A DNA stretch of 64,000 nucleotides from JAOXRU01 sp965247735 (lineage in GTDB: Bacteria; Bacteroidota; Bacteroidia; Flavobacteriales; Flavobacteriaceae), in the NCBI GenBank assembly GCA_965247735.1, contig CBDFHN010000002.1:124001-188000 (forward strand), given 5' to 3'. The notes under the pieces were generated by a model, which was not told the DNA's origin, made no database searches, and worked only from the letters and a program-made list of their open reading frames with translations. Shown piece by piece: positions 18,801 to 28,445 of this stretch (the first letter of the stretch is position 1; every line of letters starts with the position of its first letter). The translations under genes and the position numbers were made by a program.

Positions 18801-19793
18801 TTATGCAAAAATTGTAGTAAGTCTAAATAAGAAAAAGTCTACATTTCTAACCCCTCTAAATTGTGCTCTAAAGGCTTTAATTTTAGCATTGAAAGATTCT
18901 GCAGACGCATTTGTACTTCTATTATCAAAATAGTTGAGTATATTTTGATAATGTATTGACATTGTTCTAGCGATTGTGTTGAAGCTTTTAAATTTAGCTT
19001 GTCTTACTTTTTCATCCCATTTTGCAAGCCTGATAAGTGCTGAAGTTTTGTCTTTGGTATTATTAAATATCCAAGATAGGTTTTGGCATAACTTATATGC
19101 TTTCTCTAGATCTGGATATCTCTGAAAAAGGACTTCTGCTCTTTTGGATTGATTGTCAGTCCATTTACTACTTGATTTATATAATAAATATCTGCTTCTT
19201 GCTAATAATTGCTTTAAAGTATCTCCATTGGGCAGTAGTTTTGGAGTGTATTTTAATGATTTATTTCTAGCATATTCTATGGCATCATTTTCAGTATCTA
19301 AAGCATCCCATCGATGTTTTATTCTTATTTCTTGTAATGCGTCCAAGGCTAGTTTTTGCACGTGAAAACGATCTATTACTAAGGTAGCATTTGGGAAAGA
19401 CTTTTTAACGATAAGTCCCATATTACCTGCCATATCTAAAGTTACCTCTTTAACTTTCTTGCGTTGCTTTAAAGGAATTTTCTCTAGTATTTTTATCACA
19501 GTTTCGGCTTTGGTTCCTTTGACCATTGCAACTAAGGCTCCCTTCTTTCCTTTTGCTTTTTTATTGGTTAGTATGGTATATAAATCACCATTAGAAAAGG
19601 CAGTCTCATCAAGGGATAAATTTGCGCCTAAGTTTTGTGCGAATAATAGCCAATCTGTTGCGTGTTGTTTTTGACCCCACGCTTTAAAATCACTCAGATA
19701 GTCCTTGTACTGTCTTTGTAGACTTCTGGGATTAACACCATAGAAATTAGCTACAAGTGTTGTACTTGAAGCGTTATTACTTATAGACCTCTT
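18801..19793 (-). CDS. ISAon1-type DDE transposase, catalytic ORF
   Basis: 330 residues of open frame. The three acidic catalytic residues can be seen: D in SLDETAFSNGD, D in VTLDMAGNM and E in NASAESFNAKIK. The fold signature VIDRFHVQKL is typical of ISL3-like transposases (DDE_Tnp_ISL3). The first in-frame ATG is at 19526, which would cut off the first catalytic Asp. Upstream of it, back to the stop at 19794-19796, there is no ATG, GTG or TTG codon. So this ORF is probably made by frameshifting from the upstream ORF, with which it overlaps by 17 nt (19777-19793), at the AAAAG run after six T (about 19788-19799, minus strand). Confidence 0.88.
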   Translation of the reverse strand, partial: KRSISNNASSTTLVANFYGVNPRSLQRQYKDYLSDFKAWGQKQHATDWLLFAQNLGANLSLDETAFSNGDLYTILTNKKAKGKKGALVAMVKGTKAETVIKILEKIPLKQRKKVKEVTLDMAGNMGLIVKKSFPNATLVIDRFHVQKLALDALQEIRIKHRWDALDTENDAIEYARNKSLKYTPKLLPNGDTLKQLLARSRYLLYKSSSKWTDNQSKRAEVLFQRYPDLEKAYKLCQNLSWIFNNTKDKTSALIRLAKWDEKVRQAKFKSFNTIARTMSIHYQNILNYFDNRSTNASAESFNAKIKAFRAQFRGVRNVDFFLFRLTTIFA

Positions 19794-20133
19794 TTAAAAA
19801 AGCAGCAAATTCACTAGTTATTCTAGTTCCTTTTGCTACTAAATCCCAATCTCTTGTAACTACTTTACTAGTCACTTCATTAAGCCATCTACGCCGTGTT
19901 ATATGCAGATAAACATCCTTACCTCGTATAGGGAAATCTTGAACGGTCGCCTCTGGAAAGAAGCCTTTAGAGTGGAGTTTAGCATTATTAAGTACAGATG
20001 GAACCTCATTTAATTCTGTAAAATAGAAATGTATCTCTTCTCCTTTAATCTCGTGTTTGGTTAAATCAAAATGACTTACCAGTACTTCGGGAAGTAATAA
20101 ATTAGCAACTGCAAATAAAGCGTCTGAGGACAT
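19777..20133 (-). CDS. ISAon1-type transposase N-terminal region protein
   Basis: 118 residues starting at an ATG 61 nt inside the right end of the element. It is the small first ORF typical of ISAon1-type elements, probably containing the DNA-binding part that recognises the ends (YLHITRRRW, then a helical C-terminus ending FLKEVYK). Its stop lies 17 nt downstream of the upstream limit of the catalytic ORF, which is in the +1 frame relative to it. A fused product by frameshift is likely. Confidence 0.8.
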   Translation of the reverse strand: MSSDALFAVANLLLPEVLVSHFDLTKHEIKGEEIHFYFTELNEVPSVLNNAKLHSKGFFPEATVQDFPIRGKDVYLHITRRRWLNEVTSKVVTRDWDLVAKGTRITSEFAAFLKEVYK

Positions 20134-20172
20134 AGAAATTTTAAAAGCAAAGTTGCCTCTAATTTAGTTACT

Positions 20173-20194
20173 CCACAACTTTTTGTGTTGAGCC
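20173..20194 (-). repeat. IS right terminal inverted repeat
   Basis: Reverse complement begins GGCTCAACAC and ends AAAAGTTGTGG. The partner of the left repeat at 18769-18790. Confidence 0.85.
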
Positions 20195-20202
20195 AGGATC
20201 TA
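20195..20202. repeat. Right 8-bp target site duplication of the IS
   Basis: Exact copy of AGGATCTA, adjoining the right end of the element. The following AACTATTAT continues the S9 peptidase coding frame. Confidence 0.9.
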
Positions 20203-22535
20203 ACTATTATATTGTAGATGCCGATAAAAGAACAAAATCTAAGTTGTTCGATAATGAAAAAATGGCAATTTGGTTAACTAAAATTACCAAAGACCCATAC
20301 GATGCGCAGCATTTACCTCGTTTTAAATTTAAATTCGTTAAAAACGAAACAGCAATTCGATTTAGAGTTACAGCAACAGAAAAAGTTGAAGTTGTAGCTG
20401 ATAAAAAAGAAGAGGCAAAGAAAGATACCATTACTACTGATTCTACAGATACTAAAAAAGCAAAGAAGAAAAAACCTAAACTAGAAAAGAAAGTATACTT
20501 CTTAGAATATAAACTGGGTGGTAATTCTTTAACAATTGTTAATACAAAAAAAGAAGAAGAAAAACCATGGGAAAAATGGGCAAACATTTCTCCAGATAGC
20601 ACAATTGTATTGTTTTCTAAAAACCATAACATGTATTGGATGGATAAGGCTAATTTCCTAAAAGCCATGGAAGATGAAAAAGATTCTACAATAGTGGAAA
20701 ATCAATGGACAAAAGACGGAGAAGAGTACTATGCATATGGAAGTAGGTCTTGGGGAGAGAATAATGAGACTAAAGAAGAAAAAAAAGACGATAGAAAAGG
20801 GATCTGGGGAACTTGGTCTCATGATTCTAAGCAGTTTATATACCAGAGAACAGATTCTAGAATGCTAAAAGAATTATGGGTTATTAATTCTGTGGCTAAA
20901 AAACGTCCAACATTAGAAACGTATAAATACCATATGCCTGGAGAAAAGGATTTTTCAAAATCAGAATTATTGGTATTTAATATTGGAAGTAAAGATGTTA
21001 CTACTGTAAAATTAGATACTACAATTCAACAAAGCGTTTCTGTTTACCGTCATCCTCGAAAAAAATCGAGCTATTCAGATGATTTTGAACCTTCATTATT
21101 GCTTTCCAAAAAAGGAAAGATATACTTTAGAACAGTAAGTAGAGATAGAAAAAAACTTAATATCTGTGTAGCAGATATTAAAACTGGTGAAGTAACAGTT
21201 CTAATTAAAGAAGAACTAAATACCTATGTAGAGTCAAAGAATTTAGTGCTTTTTAATAACGAAAAAGAGTTATTGCAGTGGTCAGAACGTGATGGCTGGG
21301 CACATTTTTATCTTTATAATGCTAATGGTACTTTAAAACGTCAAGTAACTTCTGGTGCCTATCATGTAAATAGGTTTGTAGGAATAGATGAAAATACTAG
21401 AACATTGTATTTTAAAGCTAATGGTGTTTCAAAAGACCAAGATCCATATTATGAACATTTATATAAGATCAATTTAAGCGGTACTGGTTTCAAGAGTCTA
21501 AATAAAGGGGATTTTAATACCGGTACTAATATGGCAGATTCTAATAAGTATTTTGTAAGCAATTTTTCTAGAGTTAATACTGTTCCTAAATCTGAATTAC
21601 GAAATGCCAATGGTAACTTGGTGATGAATTTGGAAGAAGCAGATTTATCTCAGCTTTTAGCAACGGGTTATCAATTTCCAGAACCTTTTAAAATGAAAGC
21701 TGCCGACGGAATTACCGATATTTATGGTGTAATGTATAAGCCTTTTGATTTTGATGAAACAAAAAGTTATCCATTGTTAGAATATGTATATCCTGGACCA
21801 CAAACTGAAGCTGTAAATAAATCTTTTTCTGGACGTATGAACAGAACGGATAGAATTGCACAAGTTGGTTTTATTGTGGTTACCCTAGGAAATAGAGGAG
21901 GAGATCCTAGGCGATCAAAATGGTATCATAATTATGGTTATGGAAATTTAAGAGATTATGGATTAGCGGATAAAAAATATGTAGCAGAGCAACTGGCAGA
22001 TAAGCATTCGTTTATAGATATTAATAAGGTTGGTATATTCGGACACTCTGGCGGCGGTTTTATGTCTACTGCAGCTATGTTAGTGTATCCAGATTTCTTT
22101 AAAGCAGCAGTTTCTTCTGCTGGTAATCATGATAATTCTATGTACAATAGTTGGTGGAGCGAGACACACCACGGAGTAGAAGAGATAAAGGACTTGGACG
22201 GAAAGATTAGTTATAAGTACGATATTGATAAAAATCATTCTTTAGCAGCCAATTTGAAAGGAAAACTTATGTTGGTTACTGGTGATGTCGATAATAATGT
22301 ACATCCAGGAGCAACCATAAGAATGGCTAATGCACTTATAAAAGCAAATAAACGTTTTGACTTTATGTTAATGCCAGGACAAAGGCATGGTTTTGGAAGC
22401 ATGACAGAGTATTTCTTCTGGTTAAAAGCAGATTATTTCAGCAAAAACTTTTTAGGAGTGGAAGCTACTAATGTTAATATGTTAGAAGTTAATAGAGATA
22501 AAGCTAAAAACTAGCATATAAATAATACTTATATT

Positions 22536-22574
22536 AAAAAGTCCTAAGAAGTTCTTCTTCCTAGGACTTTTTAT
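22536..22574 (+). terminator. Rho-independent terminator after the S9 peptidase gene
   Basis: An 11-bp stem, AAAAAGTCCTA (22536-22546) with TAGGACTTTTT (22562-22572), with further pairing of AGAAG and CTTCT inside. The 3' arm ends in a T run. Confidence 0.85.
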
Positions 22575-22706
22575 TTGGAATGTCTTTAAGTTTCTAATTA
22601 TTGAATCCTTAATTTTTTGTTAATAAGATCATAAATTATTACGAATAAACAGATAAAAATAAGTTTATTATCTATATTTAAGCATGTGTAATTAAGAACA
22701 ACCAAA

Positions 22707-25574
22707 ATGATGTTAAAAAAAGTAAAAACAGGCCTGCTGTGCTGTACAATGGTGATGCTAGCTTTTGTTTCCTGTAAAACGGAATCAAAACAAGAAAAAT
22801 CAAGTAGCAAATTGGCAATTGATTTCGAAAAGTATGAATTGACTAATGGGTTACAAGTAGTCTTACATCAAGATAAATCTGACCCCATTGTATCTGTCGC
22901 AATTATGTACCATGTAGGATCCAATAGAGAGAAAACTGGGCGTACTGGTTTTGCACATTTATTTGAACATATGTTGTTTCAAGAATCAGAGAATGTACCA
23001 CAAGATCAATTTTTCAAGAAAATACAAGATGCTGGTGGGACACTAAATGGTGGAACATGGCAAGATGGTACGGTTTATTACGAAGTAGTTCCTAAAAATG
23101 CTATGGAAATGGTGATGTGGTTGGAAAGCGATCGTATGGGCTATTTAATTAATACGGTTACTGAGGCTGCATTTACGAATCAACAAGAAGTGGTTCAGAA
23201 CGAAAAAAGACAACGTGTAGATAACAATCCTTATGGGCATACAGGATGGGTTATTGATAAAAATATGTTTCCTGAAGGTCATCCATATAGCTGGCAAGTA
23301 ATAGGAGAGCTGGTAGATTTGCAAAAAGCAACAGTTGAAGATGTAAAGGAGTTTTATGATCGTTTTTATGGCCCTAATAATGCTACTTTAGTTTTGGCAG
23401 GAGATTTTGAGTCTGTAGATGCTAAGGCAATGATTGAAAAGTATTTTGGAGAGATCAAACGTCGTCAAGATGTACCAGATTTAAAAATTCAAAATGTTAG
23501 TTTATCAGAAACTAAAAGATTATATCACGAAGATAATTTTGCAACAACAGCACAACTAAATATGGTATGGCCAGCTGTAGAGCAGTATACAGATGATGCT
23601 TATGCTTTGGATTTCTTAGGACAATTACTTGCTGATGGTAAAAAAGCACCACTGTATAAGGTTCTGGTTGAAGAAAAAGAATTAACATCAAGAACTACAG
23701 CTTATAATAATGCCTCTGAAATTGCAGGTAAATTTAATGTTGTTATTACTGCTAATGACGGTAAAAGTTTGGCAGATGTTGAGAAAGGAGTTTTTGAGTC
23801 TTTTGCACGTTTTGAAAAAGATGGAATTACCGATACGGATATTGAACGAATTAAAGCAAGTCTAGAAACAGATTTTTACAATGGTATTAGTAGTGTTCTT
23901 GGAAAATCTTTTCAATTAGCTCAATATAATGTATTTGCTAAAGATCCAGCATTTATTACCCAAGATATTGAAAATATTAAAAGTGTTACTAAAGAAGATG
24001 TATTACGTGTGTATAATAAGTATATAAAGGATAAGCCTTATGTAATTACTAGTTTTGTGCCACGTGGTAAGTTAGATCTTGTAGCCGAAAATTCTGAAAT
24101 GGCTGCTGTTGTAGAGGAAGAAATTACAGAAAATATAAAAAAAGAGGAAGAAGCTATTGCTGAAGTTGAAGTAGAAAAAACGCCTTCAAACTTTGATAGA
24201 TCAATAGAACCAGAACAAGGACCTTCTCCAGAATTACATATTCCTAATTCTTGGGCTACAACACTTGGTAATGAAATGGTTGTGTATGGTATTGAACAAT
24301 CAGAAATTCCTACTGTTAACTTTAGTATGGTTATAGACGGTGGACATCTATTGGATGTTTTTGAGAAAAATGGTGTTGCCAATTTAATGACCGACATTAT
24401 GATGGAAGGTACGGCTACAAAAACACCAGTAGAATTGGAAGAAGCTATAGAACTTTTAGGAGCATCAATCAATATGTTTACAAGTAATGAGGCAATCACT
24501 ATCCAAGGAAATACGCTAACACGTAATTTTGATAAAACCATGGCTTTGGTGGAAGAAATTTTATTACATCCAAGATGGGATGCTAAAGAGTTAGGAAGAA
24601 TTAAGACTAGGACAGTGAATAATATCAAACGTTCCGATGCTAATCCTAATGCTGTTGCTAGAAGGGTTTATAATAAATTACTGTATGGAGAAAAACACAT
24701 TTTTGCTTATCCAACTTCTGGTACAGTAGCATCTGTGGAAGCAATAACGATGGACGATTTAAAAGCTTTTTACGCTAAGAATTTTTCGCCATCTATTACA
24801 AAAATGCATATTGTTGGAAGTATTTCTAAAGATAAAGCACTAGGTACTCTTAAGCGGTTAGAAAATAGTTGGGGCGCTAAAGAAGTAACTATACCCTCTT
24901 ATGAAATTGTAAATAATAGAGATAAAAAATCATTGTATTTTGTTGATATCCCTAATGCCAAGCAATCAGTAATTAATATTGGATACCTAGCAATGGCAAG
25001 GACAGATAAGGATTATTATCCAGCAACAGTAATGAATTATAAGTTGGGAGGATCATTTTCTGGAAATGTAAATCTAATTTTAAGAGAAGAAAAAGGCTAT
25101 ACCTATGGTGCTCGTACCAGATTTAGTGGTTCTAAAATACCAGGTACATTTACAGCTTCTTCTAGTGTCCGTACCAATACGACATTAGAATCGGTAAATA
25201 TATTTAAAGAAGAGATTACCAAATATCAAGAAGGTATATCTGAAGAAGATTTAAATTTTACTAAAAATGCGCTTATAAAATCTAATGCTCGGAGATTTGA
25301 AACTCAATTTTCTCTTTTGGGAATGCTTCAAACCCGTAGTAACTACAATTTTGATGCAGATTATATAAGTAAAGAAGAGCAGGTTATAAACGGAATGACT
25401 TTAGAACAGCATAAAGCTTTGGCAAATAAATATTTGGACGAAAACAAGATGTTGTATCTTGTTGTTGGAGATGCTGCTACCCAGTTTAACCAATTTGAGC
25501 TTGCTGGTTTTGATGAAGTGAAATTAGTAGATAAAAATGCCGAAGAAACAGAATTAAAGAAAGTAAAACCATAA
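22707..25574 (+). CDS. M16 family zinc peptidase, two-domain lipoprotein
   Basis: 955 residues. A lipoprotein signal (LAFVSC, Cys about 22) precedes two M16 halves. The first half (about 45-470) has the inverted zinc motif in FAHLFEHMLFQ near residue 85, HxxEH, with the downstream Glu in QQEVVQNEKRQR near 165. An acidic, Glu/Val/Lys-rich linker (about 475-505) joins the second half (about 515-930), which has no HxxEH and is likely the structural partner, including the R/Y segment GYTYGARTRF. This layout matches the fused pitrilysin/PqqL-like proteases of Bacteroidota. It should act in the periplasm on peptides. Terminators lie before and after, so it is a single-gene unit. Confidence 0.9.
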   Translation: MMLKKVKTGLLCCTMVMLAFVSCKTESKQEKSSSKLAIDFEKYELTNGLQVVLHQDKSDPIVSVAIMYHVGSNREKTGRTGFAHLFEHMLFQESENVPQDQFFKKIQDAGGTLNGGTWQDGTVYYEVVPKNAMEMVMWLESDRMGYLINTVTEAAFTNQQEVVQNEKRQRVDNNPYGHTGWVIDKNMFPEGHPYSWQVIGELVDLQKATVEDVKEFYDRFYGPNNATLVLAGDFESVDAKAMIEKYFGEIKRRQDVPDLKIQNVSLSETKRLYHEDNFATTAQLNMVWPAVEQYTDDAYALDFLGQLLADGKKAPLYKVLVEEKELTSRTTAYNNASEIAGKFNVVITANDGKSLADVEKGVFESFARFEKDGITDTDIERIKASLETDFYNGISSVLGKSFQLAQYNVFAKDPAFITQDIENIKSVTKEDVLRVYNKYIKDKPYVITSFVPRGKLDLVAENSEMAAVVEEEITENIKKEEEAIAEVEVEKTPSNFDRSIEPEQGPSPELHIPNSWATTLGNEMVVYGIEQSEIPTVNFSMVIDGGHLLDVFEKNGVANLMTDIMMEGTATKTPVELEEAIELLGASINMFTSNEAITIQGNTLTRNFDKTMALVEEILLHPRWDAKELGRIKTRTVNNIKRSDANPNAVARRVYNKLLYGEKHIFAYPTSGTVASVEAITMDDLKAFYAKNFSPSITKMHIVGSISKDKALGTLKRLENSWGAKEVTIPSYEIVNNRDKKSLYFVDIPNAKQSVINIGYLAMARTDKDYYPATVMNYKLGGSFSGNVNLILREEKGYTYGARTRFSGSKIPGTFTASSSVRTNTTLESVNIFKEEITKYQEGISEEDLNFTKNALIKSNARRFETQFSLLGMLQTRSNYNFDADYISKEEQVINGMTLEQHKALANKYLDENKMLYLVVGDAATQFNQFELAGFDEVKLVDKNAEETELKKVKP

Positions 25575-25595
25575 TTTCTTTAAATTTAAATTTTA

Positions 25596-25632
25596 AAAAC
25601 AGGATACAACCGTAGTTGCATCCTGTTTTTTT
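25596..25632 (+). terminator. Rho-independent terminator after the M16 peptidase
   Basis: Arms AAAACAGGATACAAC (25596-25610) and GTTGCATCCTGTTTT pair with one mismatch across a short loop, followed by a run of T. Confidence 0.85.
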
Positions 25633-25733
25633 ATTTTTATATTTAGCGTAAATTCAATTGACAATTAACATAAACCTTAAAAGTAGCCTTATTGCACCTT
25701 TTAGTGTTTGTGCATTTTAAACCAAATTTGATA

Positions 25734-26936
25734 ATGTTAAAAAGATTACGTAAATCCGGTCCAGGAGTTCTTATTGCTGCAGCTTTTATCGGCCCTGGAA
25801 CAGTAACAACCTGTACTGTTGTTGGAGTACAATTTGGTTATGCCCTGTTATGGGCAATGTTACTTTCTATTATAGCAACTATGGTATTGCAAGAAATGGC
25901 AGTTAGAGTTGGTATTGTTACCCAAAAAGGACTTGCAGAGGTGATTAAGCAAGAGCTTAAAAAACCTGTAATTAGAATCATTGTTATTGTATTGATTTTG
26001 TCTGCAATAGTTATTGGCAATGCTGCATATGAAGCAGGGAATATTGGCGGTGCTGCATTAGGTATTGAAGCAATATTTGGAAAAGAACATGCGAGTTTTT
26101 ATCCAATAATAATTGGGCTATGTGCATTTTTGTTACTTATTGTTGGGAGTTATAAGTTTTTAGAACGCTGCTTAGTTGTTTTGGTGTTGTTAATGAGTGT
26201 TTCTTTTATAGCAACTGCTATAATTACCAAACCTGATTTTGTGGCAATTTTTAAAGGCCTATTTATTCCAACTATTCCTAAAGATGGTATTTTAAGCATT
26301 ATTGCATTAGTAGGAACCACTGTAGTACCTTACAATTTGTTTTTACATGCTTCTTTGGTAAAAGAAAAATGGAAATCAACAAGTCAATTGGGTGATGCCA
26401 AAAAAGATGCCGTTATAGCCATAGCAGTAGGTGGTATGGTTTCTATGGCTATAATTATAGCAGCAACTGCAATAAAAGTTGATCAAGTTACAAGTGCATT
26501 AGATTTAGCTATAGGATTAGAACCTCTCTATGGTAATATGGCAAAATATAGCTTAGGTATTGGGCTTTTCGCTGCTGGCATTTCTTCTGCAATAACCGCT
26601 CCTTTAGCTGCTGCTTATGTTGCAAATAGCTGTTTTGGATGGAAGGCAGGACTTAAAGATTATCGTTTTAGAATAGTTTGGATACTAATTTTAGGGCTTG
26701 GTGTTTTCTTTTTATCTTTTGGAATTAGTATCATCGAGATTATAAAATTTGCTCAAGTTGCAAATGGTATTTTATTACCATTAATAGCTGTGTTTTTATT
26801 GTGGATTGTCAATAAAACATCTGTACTTGGAAAATATAAAAATACCATGTTTCAAAATATTTTGGCATTAGCAATTATTATTTTAGCTGTAATCTTAGGT
26901 TTGAAGAGTATTTTTAAAGTTTTCGAATTGATATAA
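25734..26936 (+). CDS. Atypical Nramp-family transporter (YcsG-like)
   Basis: About 400 residues with 10-11 membrane segments. I choose the ATG at 25734, where the family homology begins (MLKRLRKSGPG); an upstream ATG at 25692 adds 14 unlike residues. The Nramp fold is clear, but the TM1 metal motif DPGN is replaced by GPGT (residues 20-23), and the TM6 MPH motif by VPYN (about 199-202). These are the residues that hold the divalent metal in true Nramp/MntH proteins. It lies just upstream of pxpABC, the 5-oxoprolinase genes. B. subtilis has the same partners in its ycsF-ycsG-kipI-kipA region. This points to a transporter tied to 5-oxoproline rather than to Mn or Fe, but that is inference. Confidence 0.8.
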   Translation: MLKRLRKSGPGVLIAAAFIGPGTVTTCTVVGVQFGYALLWAMLLSIIATMVLQEMAVRVGIVTQKGLAEVIKQELKKPVIRIIVIVLILSAIVIGNAAYEAGNIGGAALGIEAIFGKEHASFYPIIIGLCAFLLLIVGSYKFLERCLVVLVLLMSVSFIATAIITKPDFVAIFKGLFIPTIPKDGILSIIALVGTTVVPYNLFLHASLVKEKWKSTSQLGDAKKDAVIAIAVGGMVSMAIIIAATAIKVDQVTSALDLAIGLEPLYGNMAKYSLGIGLFAAGISSAITAPLAAAYVANSCFGWKAGLKDYRFRIVWILILGLGVFFLSFGISIIEIIKFAQVANGILLPLIAVFLLWIVNKTSVLGKYKNTMFQNILALAIIILAVILGLKSIFKVFELI

Positions 26937-26983
26937 TACCAATTTTTTAAAATTTATAAATACTATTTCGAATACGATAACTG

Positions 26984-27727
26984 ATGGGTACATTTAAAAT
27001 TGACATAAATAGTGATGTAGGGGAAGGAATGGAGAATGAAGAGCAGTTATTTCCATTAATTACTTCTTGCAATATTGCTTGCGGTGGTCATGCTGGAGAT
27101 ACGCAATCCATGAATACTGTTGTGAAATTGGCAGTATTAAATAAGGTAAATATAGGAGCCCATCCTTCTTACCCCGATATTGAAAATTTTGGGCGATTAT
27201 CCATGTCTATTAATGATACTGAGCTAATAGCTTCTGTTCAATCGCAAATAGAAAGGTTAAAATCTATCTCAGAGTTTTATGGTACAAATTTATCACATAT
27301 TAAAGCTCATGGAGCATTGTATAATGATATAGCCAAGGATGATAAACTTGCTGATGTTTTTTTGCAAGCTATTTTACCTTATCGATCATTAGTGCTATAT
27401 GTTCCATATCAATCTATAATAAGTGAAAAAGCTTTGAAATTGGGATGTAACATTAAATACGAAGCTTTTGCAGATCGAAACTATAATGATGATGGCTCAT
27501 TAGTCTCTAGAAAATTACCCAACGCAGTATTGCACAATAAAAAAATAGTATTTCAGCATGTAAAAAACATGATATTAAATGAAAGTATAGTGACTATTAA
27601 TAGTGATAAAATAGAAACTAAAGCAGAAACACTATGTGTGCATGGTGATACTAAAGAAGCGCTAGAGTTGTTGCTGTATTTAAATCAAAAATTACCAGAA
27701 GTTGGTATTAGAATTACAAATGACTAA
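26984..27727 (+). CDS. pxpA: 5-oxoprolinase subunit A (LamB/YcsF family)
   Basis: 247 residues, the usual size. The N-terminal signature INSDVGEG (8-15) and the later SCNIACGGHAGD are the hallmark of YcsF/PxpA. With PxpB and PxpC it opens the 5-oxoproline ring to glutamate using ATP; the A subunit carries the hydrolytic site. It starts 47 nt after the Nramp-like gene and overlaps pxpB by 8 nt, so pxpABC is a tight operon. Confidence 0.92.
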   Translation: MGTFKIDINSDVGEGMENEEQLFPLITSCNIACGGHAGDTQSMNTVVKLAVLNKVNIGAHPSYPDIENFGRLSMSINDTELIASVQSQIERLKSISEFYGTNLSHIKAHGALYNDIAKDDKLADVFLQAILPYRSLVLYVPYQSIISEKALKLGCNIKYEAFADRNYNDDGSLVSRKLPNAVLHNKKIVFQHVKNMILNESIVTINSDKIETKAETLCVHGDTKEALELLLYLNQKLPEVGIRITND

Positions 27728-28445
27728 TTACACTATAATTTATAAACCCGTTGGTGATTGTGCTATTCTTATAGAGTGGCCACAAAAAATAGATAAACAT
27801 ATTTTAAATGATTTATCTGGCTTTTCTCAAAAAATCAGTTCTTTTTTGGATGATGGCTGGGAATTGGTACCTGCGTACAACTCTATAATGCTTATTAGTA
27901 ATAGTGCCATCACCAATTTTGAAGAGTTAAGCACTCAGTTAATGGCATTGTATCATAAAAAAGAGAGCTTAGAACTAGAAATTAGAACTCAATGGCAGTT
28001 ACCCGTCTATTATGATGATGAATATGCACTTGATTTAGCAGAAGTAGCAAGAGTTAATAATATAACTACTTCAGAAGTAATAGCACTACATACGGATGCG
28101 GTATATACCGTGTATGCTATTGGTTTTTTACCTGGTTTTATGTATTTGGGCGGTTTAGATGAAAAAATAGTAACACCAAGAAAAAAACAACCCCGCTTAA
28201 AAGTTGAAAAAGGAGCAGTTGGTATTGCCAATGATCAAACAGGGGTGTATCCCCAAGAATCTCCTGGTGGATGGAATATTATTGGGAATTGTCCAATTCC
28301 AATTTTTGATATTTCAGCATCAAAACCATGCTTTATCAATGTTGGTGATGAAATCGTATTTAAGGAAGTGTCAAAACCACAATTTGAACTTTATAAAATA
28401 GAAGTAGCAACAGGTGTGTATCAACCTCAAAAGAAAACATTATGA
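27720..28445 (+). CDS. pxpB: 5-oxoprolinase subunit B (KipI family)
   Basis: 241 residues from the ATG at 27720, which I prefer over a TTG 18 nt upstream because the family begins near here and the ATG overlaps the pxpA stop. The allophanate-hydrolase subunit 1 signature is clear: YAIGFLPGFMYLGGLD, then PRKKQPRLKVEKGAVGIA, and SPGGWNIIG near 180. It forms a complex with PxpC that activates 5-oxoproline with ATP. The stop overlaps the pxpC start in an ATGA. Confidence 0.92.
   Translation: MTNYTIIYKPVGDCAILIEWPQKIDKHILNDLSGFSQKISSFLDDGWELVPAYNSIMLISNSAITNFEELSTQLMALYHKKESLELEIRTQWQLPVYYDDEYALDLAEVARVNNITTSEVIALHTDAVYTVYAIGFLPGFMYLGGLDEKIVTPRKKQPRLKVEKGAVGIANDQTGVYPQESPGGWNIIGNCPIPIFDISASKPCFINVGDEIVFKEVSKPQFELYKIEVATGVYQPQKKTL

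Larger units (their letters stand above)
18769..20194 (-). mobile_element. ISAon1-type (ISL3-related) insertion sequence, complete
   Basis: A 1426-bp element bounded by imperfect inverted repeats. The left end at 18769 begins GGATCAAGTCCAAAAGTTGTGG, and the reverse complement of the right end at 20194 begins GGCTCAACACAAAAAGTTGTGG; about 18 of 22 bases agree. Exact 8-bp target duplications (AGGATCTA) flank it. It carries two minus-strand ORFs: an N-terminal region protein (19777-20133) and a DDE transposase (18801-19793) in a different frame. The element lies inside the S9 peptidase gene. Ends, duplication and both ORFs are intact, which suggests a recent and possibly active insertion. Confidence 0.93.
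18552..22514 (+). pseudogene. S9 family prolyl peptidase (DPP-IV-like), split by an insertion sequence
   Basis: The start at 18552 gives a signal peptide (STLATSQ) and 72 residues ending KTSEGS at 18767. The frame resumes exactly at 20202 (NYYIVDADKR...) after the insertion sequence and runs to 22514. Without the IS and one copy of its 8-bp target duplication the two parts form one continuous reading frame of 842 residues. The downstream part keeps the propeller region and the whole catalytic domain: nucleophile Ser in GHSGGG (about 22046), Asp in GDVDNNVHP (about 22285) and His in GQRHGFG (about 22383). As the catalytic residues are intact, the break looks recent. The remaining 3' frame has only a TTG or an internal ATG start and no signal peptide, so secretion is lost. 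Confidence 0.9.

Noticed and set aside
18552..18830. Stand-alone 92-residue secreted protein
   Set aside because: Its last 20 residues come from the IS. The first 72 join in frame to the S9 peptidase after removal of the element, so it is the N-terminal fragment of that gene.
20207..20668. 153-codon minus-strand ORF over the S9 peptidase
   Set aside because: Antisense to the conserved S9 coding sequence and unlike any protein I know.
24038..24628. 196-codon minus-strand ORF inside the M16 gene
   Set aside because: It lies wholly antisense to a well-supported coding region and has no family-like sequence.
25692..25733. Upstream start of the Nramp-like gene
   Set aside because: The 14 added residues do not look like the family N-terminus; the ATG at 25734 fits better.
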